DNA of 64,000 nt, taken from Flabesymbios commensalis. Its lineage: Eukaryota; Annelida; Polychaeta; Terebellida; Flabelligeridae. Every line of letters starts with the position of its first letter. Position 1 is the first letter of the stretch. The notes under the pieces are model-generated. The model had not been told where the DNA came from and did not search any database. It saw only the letters and a list, made by a program, of their open reading frames with translations. Positions 38,805-50,708 of the stretch are shown in pieces. The stretch is from assembly GCA_964017125.1 (NCBI GenBank), contig OZ024902.1, positions 36,429,219-36,493,218 on the forward strand. The letters run 5' to 3'. The translations under genes and the position numbers were made by a program.

Positions 38805-39051
38805 TTAACCCTTCAAGGCTAAGTTAAATAATTTGAATTGTTCCCCACTTGGAATTGTGTCTCGCCAACGCAGCCCGTAACTTCAATCGTTTACAAATTA
38901 GTCAAATACAATGTAGGCCCTATTCATGTGCAATTTAAATAAAAAAATATGCAAATTTCTCAGATTTAATGCTCATTTCACCTTCAATGTTTGAAGGTCA
39001 GTTAACAAGGCTGAAACCGGCTATATACGTGATTAGCACTTCACGGGTTAA
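38805..39051. mobile_element. TTAA-ended MITE (AAGCGCTAA subfamily) in NFI intron 3
   Basis: TTAACCCTTCAAGGCTAAGT to TTCACGGGTTAA; starts about 25 bp after the exon 3 donor. Confidence 0.8.
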
Positions 39052-40107
39052 AACATGGCAATAGTAGGCTCACATGCAGTGGATCCATCACAGTTTACTG
39101 GAGATAATATTTATATTCGATAATTTGCACAATTTACGCGTTTTAATCACGATTGAGCAATTTTTTATGCCTGATATGCTTTTAGAAAGTGATGTTTTTT
39201 ATGTTCGGTAATTGGCTTCAAATCGAACACTGAATCACCTTAGTGTCAACGTTCCGTGTTTGTTGAGTTAGTAATACTGAACATTTTTCTGAAGCGGAGA
39301 GAAGATATCTTGCAGGCGATGTTGCGGTGCGGTGTTTATCACTGTACAGTATGATGGCTTTATTAGCCTGACCTGCCTTCATTTTTCATGATTTCTTACG
39401 CTCACTTGCAGCAGCACCGATCAATTATTAAAAATATACTTATAAAGTGATTACAGCTGCGCCTTGGCCGGTGATCGCCATGTTTAACGCACTTGCTACA
39501 TGATTGTTATATCACATGCACATTCTATGGGCAATATATTTAATCATTATACTTAATAATTCAAGCTAACACTACTCACTATCGTGCTCAGTTTACGTTC
39601 AGTTATCATAGATGATTGTCAGTTTACTAGAGGACATCACGCTCTGATGGTTTACCATCCACATTCCACCACATTTCTCAACCATTCTTTTTTGCGCTAC
39701 TGTTTTTGAGATCTGTATATTCAGCGAACCATCTTCGAATATAATTTGTATTACACCCCTCTTCCGGATACATTCTAACGTGGATTTGATAAAGGCTACA
39801 AACAATTATTACATATCTTACAAGCCCTTTTCTTGGGGAAATACTTTTTCTTCTTTCGATGCTAATGACACTGTAGCGATATCACTTTGCTTCTAAGTTC
39901 TGTACACAAGTGGAATAAATCTTCGTACATTTATCGCCTCATAAATACTTGAGGCGCCGTGTGTAGACATGCCGACTCTTAATTTTGCAAACCACGTGAT
40001 AAATCATAGTTATTTCAAATACTAATTAGCTCAATTAATGGTAGACCCAGTTTCATAGTGCTAGTTCTGGGTGAGACTACAAACAGTATGGTTGTGATGT
40101 GTTTCAG

Positions 40108-40200
40108 TAGCGAGCAATGTACATACAGGATTCCACAACTACGCCAGTATTGTAGCCACGGGGGTCTATTCATCACAAGAGTTGCTGCGAGTCACAAGAT
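40108..40200 (+). CDS. NFI: NFI exon 4: conserved GF-x-SxVxTGVxS-xELxRV linker
   Basis: The exon encodes ASNVHTGFHNYASIVATG followed by VYSSQELLRVTR. It aligns with the vertebrate NFI segment [23 protein letters not shown]. It enters and leaves in phase 1, and the donor T|GTAAGT is excellent. The acceptor is a tandem NAGNAG: TTTCAGTAG gives alternative starts at 40108 or 40111, so the mRNA could include or drop one codon (residues VAS or AS). Both keep the frame. The exon is symmetric and could be skipped without a frameshift. Confidence 0.92.
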
Positions 40201-41289
40201 GTAAGTCTAACACCTGCTCACCTCCTTCATTTCACTTGTACACATGGAGGTTGTTTTCAAATCAATCTGTGGATCGATATTGGCAAGATGAATCGAGATT
40301 CAAATATTGGTCAAGTTAAAATCACATCTATCCCCAGATTGATCTGTTGTAAATCGAAGGGAATTTCAATGTATATGAGGGGTCAGTCATTTATGTATCT
40401 GTATCAAAATTACAACAGGCGTACTATATGATGTACAAAATCAAGTTTATCCTGGGTACAGAATCATTACTTACGCTGTATGTAACGTGATTTGTCTGTG
40501 TAGCTGATGCATTTTTGTACCTACACTTTTGTTACACAATTTGTTTTTTGAAACTGCTGATTGATGGAACATATCTTCGTCTTCACAAAACATCAACCAT
40601 TTCCAGTATTTTTTTAGATCTATTTTTATGGTCCAATTATTTTAAAGTATAATATTACAATAACATAATTTTCCTCATCATATACATGTAGTTAATATTT
40701 TTGGTGGCACCATATTACTAATATTTTAGTTAATATTTAAATGACTTATCTCTTGAAATTGAATTCTTTGCAATAAATTTCTTATTGTGAGCAGTGACGT
40801 ACATCTTCAATGACTATGCGTGGCAACTCTACATTAGCTGATTGTAATGGCATGCTGCTCAGCTATACTGTGTATTCAGATTTTATCTTGTCCAGTCTGG
40901 TAGTACGTCTGACATATACGACTTTATAGAAATGTATTCTTTATCTTCCAGTCAAAACACTTTCCTTCTAGGATATGACGAAGATGCTCATATTTTATTT
41001 TGTGCCACCTAAAATGTATACTACCGTATATTCGTTAAAATTTTGCTAAGATATATATATGAAGATTGACCATAAAACAGCCATATTGTTAATTCAATCT
41101 AAGCAGAGATAGTGTCTTTCAAGCCACACTATCGAATTCTAAATTTAATCTTTAAAAATGTATTGTCTTCAAATCTAAGCAATGTGATGTTAGCCCTAAA
41201 TATTGAATTCTCAACGTAAATGTATGCTTAATCCTTATCCTGCTAAGTTAGATATTTAAATTTTCAGCCACTTGAAGTTGTGTCTCAGT

Positions 41290-41395
41290 GGGCAGTGTCT
41301 TCTGATTCACCTCATCATCCTCAGGAGGTTCTCCTGGTTGAGTTTAACATGTATGTGCACAGTGATGATCTAAAGCCCTATTCATTCATTTCAAT
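41290..41395 (+). mobile_element. SINE 3' fragment inserted in a TTAA-type MITE
   Basis: The body GGCAGTGTCTTCTGATTCAC, the motif TCAGGAGGTTCTCCTGG and the tail TATGTGCAC...ATTCATTCATTTCAAT match the other two SINE copies. The head is missing. The sequence on both sides (ATATTTAAATTTTCA followed by CTTGAAGTTG or a close variant) is the same MITE segment, repeated before and after. Confidence 0.65.
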
Positions 41396-41487
41396 CCCTA
41401 GAAAGATATTTAAATTTTCACCCATTTGAAGTTGTAACCCACAACCTCAAGTGGCTGAAAATTATTTCGTGTATGGTGTGGCTGTAT

Positions 41488-41698
41488 TTAACCCTTTCAG
41501 CGCGGGTATCATCTTCAGACTTCAGATTCTGACGTCTAAAGACGATCCCCGCACTGAAGGAATTAAACATTTATAACGGCCGTAGACCCATAACATATGT
41601 ATTCAAATGAAGCAGAAAGAGCTAACTAAGTCATTTATAATGATTTCAAATTGAAATTGATACTTCATACACAACTATTTGAGCGTTGTGAGGGTTAA
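41488..41698. mobile_element. TTAA-ended MITE (CTTTCAGTGC subfamily)
   Basis: TTAACCCTTTCAGCGCGGGT to GAGCGTTGTGAGGGTTAA, with the hairpin CTTCAGATTCTGACG. In NFI intron 4. Confidence 0.83.
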
Positions 41699-42901
41699 GT
41701 CTCCCGGTGGAGACTGTGTGTTGATGCGGCGTTTTGACGTAATCTTTAACCTGCCCGTTTATCTCTGACATATTCCTGCTGCAGATTGTCTGCAGTGGTC
41801 ACTTTGACCTTTACATTACACATCCGTTTTTACAGGCACTTAGCTCTGTTGCTTTTTATGTCACTTCCCGGGTCAAGTGAAGATCCACCATTACTAACTG
41901 TTATCATCAAAGGCGTTAATTTGTAAAAAAAATGGTAGATTATGTTGAGAGCTTTTAGCGGTCTGGTGTTTTTACTCTGGTGTCTTTTCTGTCTGGTGAG
42001 GCCAATGTAAAGTTCTGAAGGGTAAGGTAAATCGCGAGCCCTTCTTGCTAACATGATGGTCGTCTGTTGATGATAAAGGTTAGCGGGCGGTGAAGGACCC
42101 TACCAGGTCAGGCAACACACGCATGCTGCCTGGCCAAACGCTTTTTCACATAGAAAACACGTTGTAACAGCACGTCGGTTTAGGTACCCCTGCCAGAGCC
42201 GTTTCACCCCACCTACATACAGACATGCTCTGATATACAAAAAATGCCGTTGCCGCTGAGAATCTCCCCGCTCCGCTCCTCCCCCCACCTGAACGGGCCA
42301 TCTGTTTCCTCTATGTACAAAGTAGGGAGGTATTTTTCTTGCTCTACTGAGTCACCTTGTGTTAAGCACTGCTGAGATTTACTGATAGTTCCAACATAAT
42401 TGATTGCGTATAATTATGTAACTCTATTTTGTGGCATCAATCTGCATACGATGCTTATTTTGAGCGAGGTATAAAAACACAGTTATAAATAGTAATCCAC
42501 CTGACAGTTTTCTGTGTGACAAACATCAATGATTTTGGCGATGATGAGCACCTTTAATTTATTACAAATGGAAAACATCAAAACATCAACATAAATGAGT
42601 AGTGCGTTGTGTCTATGCCGATAATACGATGATAATACAGAAGACTTTGCAGTTGAGAGTAAAATTACTTGATGTATTATCCATTTGATTAGGGACATTT
42701 TTATCAGTGTTTACTGTTATGTTTTGAATGTACCGGTACCGGAATCACTAGAGTGACACTGAAAATGAAAATTATTAATGAATTTACAATATTAAGTAAG
42801 GTACGTTTTTGCAAGGATGTCGCACTGGTTCATTGATCTTTTGTTATTTGATTGAATAAGTACGCGATGCCTGGTTTTAGTGTTGATGTTTGTGCGTGGT
42901 G

Positions 42902-42984
42902 ATCTGCCGTGCAAAGCTAAAAGGCGGTATCTGCTTACTTGACAAGTAAGACGATACTGCCTTTTGGCTTTGCAGTGCTGTGAT
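42902..42984. mobile_element. 80-bp hairpin element, copy 5
   Basis: CTGCCGTGCAAAGCTAAAAG, GCGGTATCTGCTTACTTG, loop, then ATACTGCCTTTTGGCTTTGC. In NFI intron 4. Confidence 0.9.
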
Positions 42985-43311
42985 GTCAGCCCGGGGCTAT
43001 TGATACTTGTATGCACATCAGCCCTATCTGAGCTATCATGTATTTATGATATGCACACCTGTCTGGCCTTGCTTTGTGCGCTACAGAAATTGTGGCTGTT
43101 TCAAGCTGAAGGAAGGTGTAATGAGAAGAAGTCATGTGAATCATCTGGCAGTACACGGTCACCTCCGGGGCCCCGGTAATGAGACAGCCCACCTTTTGTG
43201 TGCTACACGTGCCATATTACAAGAAAATACTGCTATATTTATGTAACAGAATTAGCCATAAGCTTAGTTCTTTTACCAAATTTATGTATATTCCGTCCAC
43301 TTCATCATAGT

Positions 43312-43541
43312 TTAACCCTTGTACTGCTTTGCCCGTATATAATATATACGGTTCCGATAATGTTTCAAAGAAAGAAAATTTTGCTGAAAATGATGAAAAA
43401 GTTAGTGGTAGATGCTAAAGTAAAGCATATAATTCAATTTGGGAGATTATTATTTTAAATATATATATTTTTTTAAGTGAAATTGTGTTCGAAATTCAAA
43501 TTAATGAAAAATAGGTAAATAATTCAGCAGCGCGAGGGTTG
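43312..43541. mobile_element. TTAA-ended MITE (same subfamily as 8032)
   Basis: TTAACCCTTGTACTGCTTTG to ATTCAGCAGCGCGAGGGTTG. The central CCCGTATATAATATATACGG is a perfect palindrome. In NFI intron 4. Confidence 0.75.
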
Positions 43542-43765
43542 ATGTTTTCCCCTTTGAAGTGATCATATAACATTATTATTGAATTTGTTGAAAATTAAAA
43601 TATTTTTAGTTTATATGCATAGAATAAACTCAAGCATTCAGCTATAAAGGTTGATGTATTCACCTTTGAATTCATCAAATAACATTATTATTGAATTTGT
43701 TTAAAATTCTAATATTTTTAGTTTATATGAATAGAATAAACTCAGTGCATTCAGCTGTGATGATA
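43538..43765. repeat. about 112-bp tandem duplication
   Basis: Two successive copies of GTTGATGTWTTCMCCTTTGAA, then AACATTATTATTGAATTTGTT, then TATTTTTAGTTTATATG and GAATAAACTCA. They are moderately diverged. Confidence 0.75.
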
Positions 43766-44444
43766 ATTATTAGCTCGAAATAACCCACTATTATGAAGTT
43801 TTTAAATAGTGCTTACCTACTACTTCATATGTGCTTAGTTTTGTTAAAGGGGCTTAATTATTTGATAGATTGAGAAATCAATATTATACATAGCATTTCT
43901 ATCTGGACTCGCCTGGTCTTATACATATTAACTGGAGTCCTCAGAGACAAGATGAGGGTTTATAGCTTCATATGGTGTTATCACGGTATTGCTTGACAAA
44001 TCAAAACAGGTCTGCCCCTTGTTATTAAAACTGATAATCCATGTTCATACAAGTACAGTTGTATTATGGGTTACTACACCCACCCCCCTCACCACCCACT
44101 GAGCTGGCCAAAATAATGACATACAGAACATTGTCATTAACTAATATGCTGACTGATCATGATCCATCTAGCCCCATCTTTTGACATATGTATGAAAAAA
44201 ATATGTATGAAAAAGGAACTTAAGATATGTAGAATTAAAAAGCGGATCATACATTACATTGCTTTTTTTTATGATTTTATTATTGATTAGGATATGTGAT
44301 ACACTTATAAATATCATTAAGATAATTGAATAGTATTATAATCATGTTAATTTAATATTAAGACGTTAAACTACACGTAGTACTTATACAGCAAATACCA
44401 ATCGATTGAACACCTTTTGAACGTTGACAGAACGTTTTTGTGTT

Positions 44445-46880
44445 TAGTGACAAAGTATCATGACACCATCTACTAATCGAGTCACTCTCCTTGTCTGTGT
44501 CATGCTGGATATCATGACACCATCTACTGATTGAGTCACTGTTCTTGTCTGTGTCATTTCGGATATATAATTACACCATCTTCTGATTCAGTCACTGCCC
44601 TTGTCTGTCTCAATCTGAGTCATGCCGGATATCATGACACCATCTACTGATTGAGTCACTGTCCTTGTCTGTCTCATGTCAGATATCGTGACACCATCTA
44701 CTGATTGAGTCACTGTCCTTGTCTGTGTCATGTCAGATATCATTAAAATTACCTCTACTGATTCAGGCACTGTCCTTGTCTGTCTCATGTCATATATCAT
44801 GACACCATCTACTGATTTAGTCATTGTCCTTGTCTGTCTCATGTCGGATTGCATTACAGCATCTACTGATTGAGTCACTGTCCTTGTCTGTCTCTTGTCG
44901 GATATCGTTACACCGTCTACTGATAGAGTCACTGTCCTTGTCTGTCTAATGTCAAATATCATGGCACCATCTACTGATTGAGTGAGTCACTGTTCTTGTC
45001 TGTCTAATGTCAAATAGCATGACACCATCTACTGATTGAGTGAGTCACTGTCCTTGTATGTCTCATGTCGGATATCAGGTCACGATGTACTGATTGAGTG
45101 AGTCACTATCCTTGTCTGTTTCATGTCGGATATCATGACACCATCTTCTGATTGACTCACTGTCCTTGTCTGTCTCTTGTCGGATATCATTACACCATCT
45201 TCTGATTGAGTCACTGTGTTTGCCTGTCTCATGTCGGATATCATTACACTATCCACTGATTGAGTCACTGTCCTTGTCTGTCTCATGTCTGATATCATGA
45301 CACCATCTGCTGATTGAGTCACTGTCCTTGCCTGTCTCATCGCGGATATCATGACACCATCTACTGATTGAGTGATTTGCTGTCCTTGTCTGTCTCATGT
45401 CGGATATCATGACACCATCTACTGATTGAGTCACTGTCCTTGTCTGTCTCATGTCGGATATCATTACACTATCTACTGATTGAGTCACTGTCCTTGTCTG
45501 TCTCTTGTCGGATATCATTACACTATCTACTGATTGAGTCACTGTCCTTGTCTGTCTCTTGTCGGATATCATTACACTATCTACTGATTTTGTCACTGTC
45601 CTTGTCTGTCTCTTGTCGGATATAATTACACTATCTACTGATTAAGTCACTGTCCTTGCCTGTCTGTTGTCGGATATCATGACACCATCTACTGATTGAG
45701 TCACTGTCCTTGTCTGTCTCATGTCGGATATCATTACACTATCTACTGATTGAGTCACTGTCCTTGCCTGTCTCTTGTCGGATATAATTACACTATCTAC
45801 TGATTAAGTCACTGTCCTTGCCTGTCTGTTGTCGGATATCATTACACTATCTACTGATTTTGTCACTGTCTTTGTCTGTCTCATGTCGGATATCATGACA
45901 CCATCTACTGTTTGAGTGATTTACTGTCCTTGTCTGTCTCATGTCGGATGTCATGACACCATCTACTGATTGAGTCACTGTTCTTGTCTGTCTCATGTCG
46001 GATATCATTACACTATCTACTGATTGAGTCACTGTCCTTGTCTGTCTCATGTCTGATATCATGACACCATCTACTGATTGAGTGATTTACTGTCCTTGTC
46101 TGTCTCATGTCGGATATCACGACACCATCTACTGATTGAGTCACTGTCCTTGTCTGTCTCATGTCGGATATCATTACACTATCTACTGATTGAATCATTG
46201 TCCTTGCCTGTCTCTTGTGGGATATCATTACACTATCTACTACTGATTTTGTCATTGTCCCTGTCTGTCTCATGTCGGATATCATGACACCATCTACTGA
46301 TTGAGTGATTCACTGTCCTTGTCTGTCTCATGTATGATATCATGACACAATCTATTGATTGATTGAGTCACTATCCTTGTCTGTCGCATGTCGGATATCA
46401 TGACACCATCTACTGATTGAGTCATTGTCCTTGTCTGTCTCTTGTCGGATATCATTACACTATTTACTGATTGAGTCACTGTCCTTGTCTGTCTAATGTC
46501 AAATATCATGACACCATCTACTGATCGAGTGATTCACTGTCCTTGTCTGTCTCATGTCGGATATCATGACACAATCTATTCATTGAGTGAGTCACTATCC
46601 TTGTTTGTCTCATGTGGGATATCATGACACCATCAGCATCTACTGATTGAGTCACTGCCCTTGTCTGTCTCATGTCCGATTTCATGACACCATCCACTGA
46701 TCGAGTCACTGTCCTTGCCTGTGTCATGTCGGATATCATGACTCTATCTGATGATTGAGTCACTGTCCTTGTCTGTCTCATGTGGGATATCATGACACCA
46801 CCTGATGATCGAGTCACTGTCCTTGTCTTGTCTTGTATCGGATGTCATGACACAATCTTCTGATCGAATCACTGTCCATT
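44445..46880. repeat. 54-bp minisatellite inside NFI intron 4
   Basis: The unit ATGACACCATCTACTGATTG-AGTCACTGTCCTTG-TCTGTCTCATGTCGGATATC is 54 bp, with about 45 copies over 2.4 kb. Units vary mainly at ATGACACC/ATTACACT and CATG/CTTG, and some carry a 4-base insertion. The period is 18 codons, so long pseudo-frames occur on both strands. The array lies in the 7.9-kb intron between exons 4 and 5, in the transcribed strand of NFI. Confidence 0.96.
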
Positions 46881-48075
46881 TGTTTCTTGGCTGCTACTTG
46901 CGGATTTTTGAGAATATCGTATTCAGGAATATACTAGATCATACTAGGAAGTTGTGGCTTTTGAGGTAATTTGGTACACTGATGAATGATACGCCACTAT
47001 GCTTAACTAACAAAATTGGAGGTCTGTCCTACAAAATTGTTGGTAAATTGGCTTTGTGTCACATAACTATGCTTCCATAAATCATACTGCTCGTAATGAG
47101 CCTGTATCACACAATAATTGTCAACAAAATGTAGTGTGTTTCATAATTTACACATAAGTGATCATTGGTGTCTCTTTGAGGCAATTCTACGTTGTTGTAA
47201 GCTTCGTCCACGACTATGAGCACAGAAATATAGTAGGTTTGGCCTTTTGTCGCACAAAATGATGCCTGGGTATCATAAATGTGCCTTTTGGGATAACTGT
47301 GTGTTGTCTTACTTATCAGCTATGGTACACTAATTACATTTGACTCTTAGCAGATGTGATGATTATCTTCTCAATGCAGTTTTCCACCAGTTTTTGATAA
47401 TCACGATTTTGTTCATAAAGAATAGAAACGACGACCATTTCATACATTTTCTTGATTTTTTGAACTTGTATATTTTGTTTGTTTCAAGAATTACGTAATC
47501 ACCACACATTCTATAATGAAAACACGATCATGTCTGCATGGACTGTTACTAATCTCGTGCTGCTTTGAGATAGCTTGATACAAAGATTTCTTGTCGTAGC
47601 AGAGTATTATCAGCTGTAGGCATTCGGAAGGCTAGTTAACATGTATTTGTTTAGAACCCCTATCAAGAGTCTGCCTATGTGTTTACCGCTACAGGAGATG
47701 CTTGTTGATGAGTTTATGTCTCGTGCCCATTATCCATAGCAACCAGAAAGCATGAAAAAACGGATATTTCATGCGAATTTACGGCCTTCAGATGATTAAA
47801 TGGTCATTTCCTGGTGCAACTTTATAAATATGTTCGTTATAAATATATTTGTATATTCAACCAATAGAGAACAATATAAAAACAACTGTAGACGTTGGTT
47901 GATGTTACTAGGAACGCCGCAGTGTGTACTTATGTACTGCTGTGCAAAGCCAAAGGGCAATGCTTCAGATTTTTTATTGCAGTGTAATATCGGGAAAACA
48001 CGGAGACCTGGCGTATTTTTTGACAATTCTCTTTTTCCTTTGTTTGAACTGATCGTTTTGATTTGTTGTTGACAG
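46881..48075 (+). other. NFI intron 4, distal part
   Basis: AT-rich, ending in the T-rich tract and TTGACAG acceptor of exon 5. It contains a half copy of the hairpin element at 47926. A 225-codon minus-strand frame that starts in exon 5 and runs into this intron is a shadow. Confidence 0.7.
47926..47975. mobile_element. 80-bp hairpin element, half copy
   Basis: Only the left arm is visible (TACTGCTGTGCAAAGCCAAA then GGGCAATGCTTC), just upstream of NFI exon 5. Confidence 0.65.
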
Positions 48076-48444
48076 CCTCCATCACTCAGCCTCATAACGG
48101 TATGGATGGCGGCGCAGAGCCCATGTTCTGCAAAACAGAATCTCCCGGCTACTACTACACGCCGTGCAGCCAGGACATGGCGGGCGGAGACGTGGCGGCA
48201 GGCAGCATGGCGGGGGTGCACCTCCACAATGGCGCGGGAGGTGACTCCCAGCTGAGTCCACATCACAGACACAAGCGGCTGAAGCGCAACACCATCAGCT
48301 CCATGTCCTCCGTGGACGACGAGGTAGAGAGCGTAGGGGGACCTCCCGACGACGGCGCTCCCCCGTACTACGGCAAATCTCCCGGCAGCAGCCTCAGTAA
48401 CTCTGCCGGCTGGCAGGATGAACACGCCGCCAACGTGGATCCAG
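48076..48444 (+). CDS. NFI: NFI exon 5: Ser/Gly-rich region with KRLKR basic patch
   Basis: This exon encodes about 122 residues in phase 1-1. It opens SSITQPHNGMDGG, contains a KTESPGYYYTP segment, then HRHKRLKRNTISSMSSVDDEVESV, and ends with GKSPGSSLSNSAGWQDE. This aligns with vertebrate NFI: SSYYSMSPG, then TKRLKSVEDEMDSP, then GRSPGSGSQSSGWHEVEPG. The acceptor GTTGTTGACAG and the donor CCAG|GTACGC fit. GC content is far higher than in the flanking intron, as expected for coding sequence. The long open frame on the opposite strand here is a by-product of that composition. Confidence 0.95.
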
Positions 48445-48457
48445 GTACGCTCATCCC

Positions 48458-48520
48458 ACGTTGTTGAACCCATGTTGATTTAAATCAACATGGGTGGTCA
48501 ACGTATCGCTGTTTACTTGG
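48458..48520. mobile_element. CAGCAAACACGA palindrome MITE, reduced copy beside NFI exon 5
   Basis: ACGTTGTTGAACCCATGTTG, ATTTAAATCAACATGGGTGG and CAACGTATCG form a hairpin that starts about 14 bp after the exon 5 donor site. It ends in a degraded CTGTTTACTTGG. Confidence 0.65.
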
Positions 48521-48650
48521 ATACCATAATATGTAATATAACAGACACTGAGAAGAAGTGTACTTCTTTGTGAATAATAAATGTATATTTAAAATTACAA
48601 TGTTGATGAATAATCGTATTTCGCAAGTAAGTTCATAAACTGCTTATAAA

Positions 48651-48722
48651 CTACTGTTGTCCAGAGGCCAAGTATTCGCTTACTTTACATGTAAGCGGAT
48701 ATTGGCTTTGTAGAGCAGTGTA
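48651..48722. mobile_element. 80-bp hairpin element, diverged copy
   Basis: GGCCAAGTATTCGCTTACTT, a short loop, then GTAAGCGGATATTGGC and TTTGTAGAGCAG. Internal bases of each arm are missing. In NFI intron 5. Confidence 0.8.
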
Positions 48723-49080
48723 GTGTCTCATCTTCTGGTCGATGGTTTACTATCCACATATGTTGTAATTTATCTTGTCCTCATATTGTGTTGCAAAACT
48801 ATTTTCAGTGTAGTGTCGGCTAACTTTGTTCGCTTCTAATCGAATTCGACGGTCCCAGCAGTGAAATTACAAAAAGTAACACACAAATCGTCCCTGGTTA
48901 CATACACAAACCTTCATGAGACCAAAATAAAGTCTCAATCGAAAAAATTATCCAAGTAAATATGACATTGCAAGAAATTGCTTAGGTAATATAACCTATT
49001 TACAAAGATAAAAATTTAAAATATTTTTGTGTTTTGTCCTAGCATTAAACTAATGATTGTGTGCCGATATTTTGTACCTA

Positions 49081-49512
49081 ACTCCTACCCAAGTGCTGAC
49101 GTCATCTCAATCAGTGACCTACAATTGATATCAATTATATATAAAAACACGAGGCTTTGACCCAATGGGAACCCTTAACCCTTTAACCGCCAAAGTATTT
49201 AATTTGAATTTTCACACACTTAAAGTTGTGTCTCGGTGACGCGATGCACAACTTCAAGCGAGAGAAAATTATTCAGATTTGACAAAATGGAGTTCAACTC
49301 CTACCCAAGTGCTGACGTCATCTCGATCAGTGACCTACAATTGATATCAATTATATATAAAAACACGAGGCTTTGACCCAATGGGAACCCTTAACCCTTT
49401 AACCGCCAAAGTATTTAATTTGTATTTTCACACACTTAAAGTTGTGTCTCGGTGACGCGATCCACAACTTCAAGCGAGAGAAAATTATTCAGATTTGACA
49501 AAATGGAGTTCA
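49081..49512. repeat. recent 216-bp tandem duplication
   Basis: Positions 49081-49296 and 49297-49512 are almost identical; I count three substitutions. Each copy contains ACTCCTACCCAAGTGCTGAC and the left part of a TTAACCCTTTAACCGCC MITE, so the first MITE copy is truncated at the junction. Confidence 0.92.
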
Positions 49513-50043
49513 ACTCTTCTCAAATGTTCCTGGTTGATGTCACATTTTATCTTTAACATATTTTAAATGTGGTAATTAATGTGCTAATAAGAAATGAAAA
49601 CCCGAATATATGCGGCACCGGCGGTTAAAGGGTTAAAGCACTAAATTATAGAATCTAAATGTATACCCACCTGAAGTTCAAGTGAGTAGACATTACTTAC
49701 ATTTGTACAATTTGAATCAAAACATGCCAATCTAACAATTTTTATTTCCCTTTAAAATTGCCTTGTTTGGATATCAAATAACAAGGCTGAAAACGGCCAT
49801 GTAGACGTGATTAGCACTGTAAGGCTTAACCCTTTCAGCGCCGGGACCGACTTTAGTCGTCAGAACCTGACGACTAAAGTCGATCCCCGCACTGTAATAT
49901 ATAATATTTATAAGGCCGTAGACCCATAACATAGGTATTCAAATTAATCGGAAAGAGCTAACTAAGACAGTCGTGATGATTTCAAATTGAAGAAAAACCC
50001 TTCAGTCTCCAAGGTTTTCATAAAAAAATTCAGCGCTTCAATG
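49175..50043. mobile_element. train of TTAA-ended MITEs sharing TTAA junctions
   Basis: A truncated CCTTTAACCGCC copy (49175-49296) is followed by a complete one (49391-49636), an AAGCGCTAA-type copy (49633-49829) and a CTTTCAGTGC-type copy (49826 to about 50043). The last three abut so that one TTAA serves as the end of one element and the start of the next. Confidence 0.82.
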
Positions 50044-50381
50044 TTTCTAAAAATTCAAGTGGGTGATAATTACTCATATTTGTTTAATTTGAGACTAAAC
50101 ATTTGCACATTTTGATTCCAAAGACCCATTTCCGAATATCAGTGATTTTATCGACTTATAAAAGAGATTAAAACGAGTATACTCGCCCTTAGCGGTCTCA
50201 GGTTAAACCAACATTGAACCAACGTCTCTTGTTTGCTGGGTAGGTAGGAAAAAGTGACACCTGAGAATCATCAGAAACTAAATGTGTCACATGCTATTTT
50301 TTTTGTTGATATTATCCATTCACCTTAGATCTGTATTCTGATCTTGACAATGTTTAGAGCAGCCTCATTTTCTTGTAGACC

Positions 50382-50466
50382 TATTCTGCAGTACAAAGTC
50401 AAAAAGCAGTATTTTCTCTTTTCACCATTAAGCAGATACTGCCTTTTGGCTTTGCGGAGCAGTATT
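50382..50466. mobile_element. 80-bp hairpin element, copy 8
   Basis: TGCAGTACAAAGTCAAAAAG, CAGTATTTTCTC, loop, AAGCAGATACTGCC and TTTTGGCTTTGCGGAGCAG. It lies about 240 bp upstream of NFI exon 6. Confidence 0.88.
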
Positions 50467-50708
50467 TATCTCCACAAGCTTCTACAAGCGTCACTAATTT
50501 GATTTATGTTTCTCACTAGTTTTAATTACATTAAATGGTGGTAGCCTGTGGACTTTGACGCTATATTAAAAAGTTTTAAAAACGCTTTTATATTTCTGTG
50601 TGTGGAGACACATCGTTGCATGATTGACTGATTTCGTTCGCTTTGTTTCACTTGCCTCACAGTTCTTATTTTGAGCACCTGTTTGTTTTTGCTTGGATCT
50701 ACCACCAG

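Larger units (their letters stand above)
40201..44444 (+). other. NFI intron 4, proximal part
   Basis: No exon is seen. It holds TTAA-type MITEs, the SINE fragment, one 80-bp hairpin copy and the 112-bp duplication. The rest is AT-rich unique sequence. Confidence 0.7.

Noticed and set aside
44588-46817. Repetitive frames with DMRQTRTVTQSVDGVMIS units
   Set aside because: Produced by the 54-bp minisatellite, whose period is 18 codons; there is no flanking gene structure and the array lies antisense within an NFI intron.
47796-48473. 225-codon minus-strand open frame over NFI exon 5
   Set aside because: It is the shadow of a GC-rich coding exon; it runs into AT-rich intron and has no domain, while the plus-strand frame matches NFI and fits splice phases.
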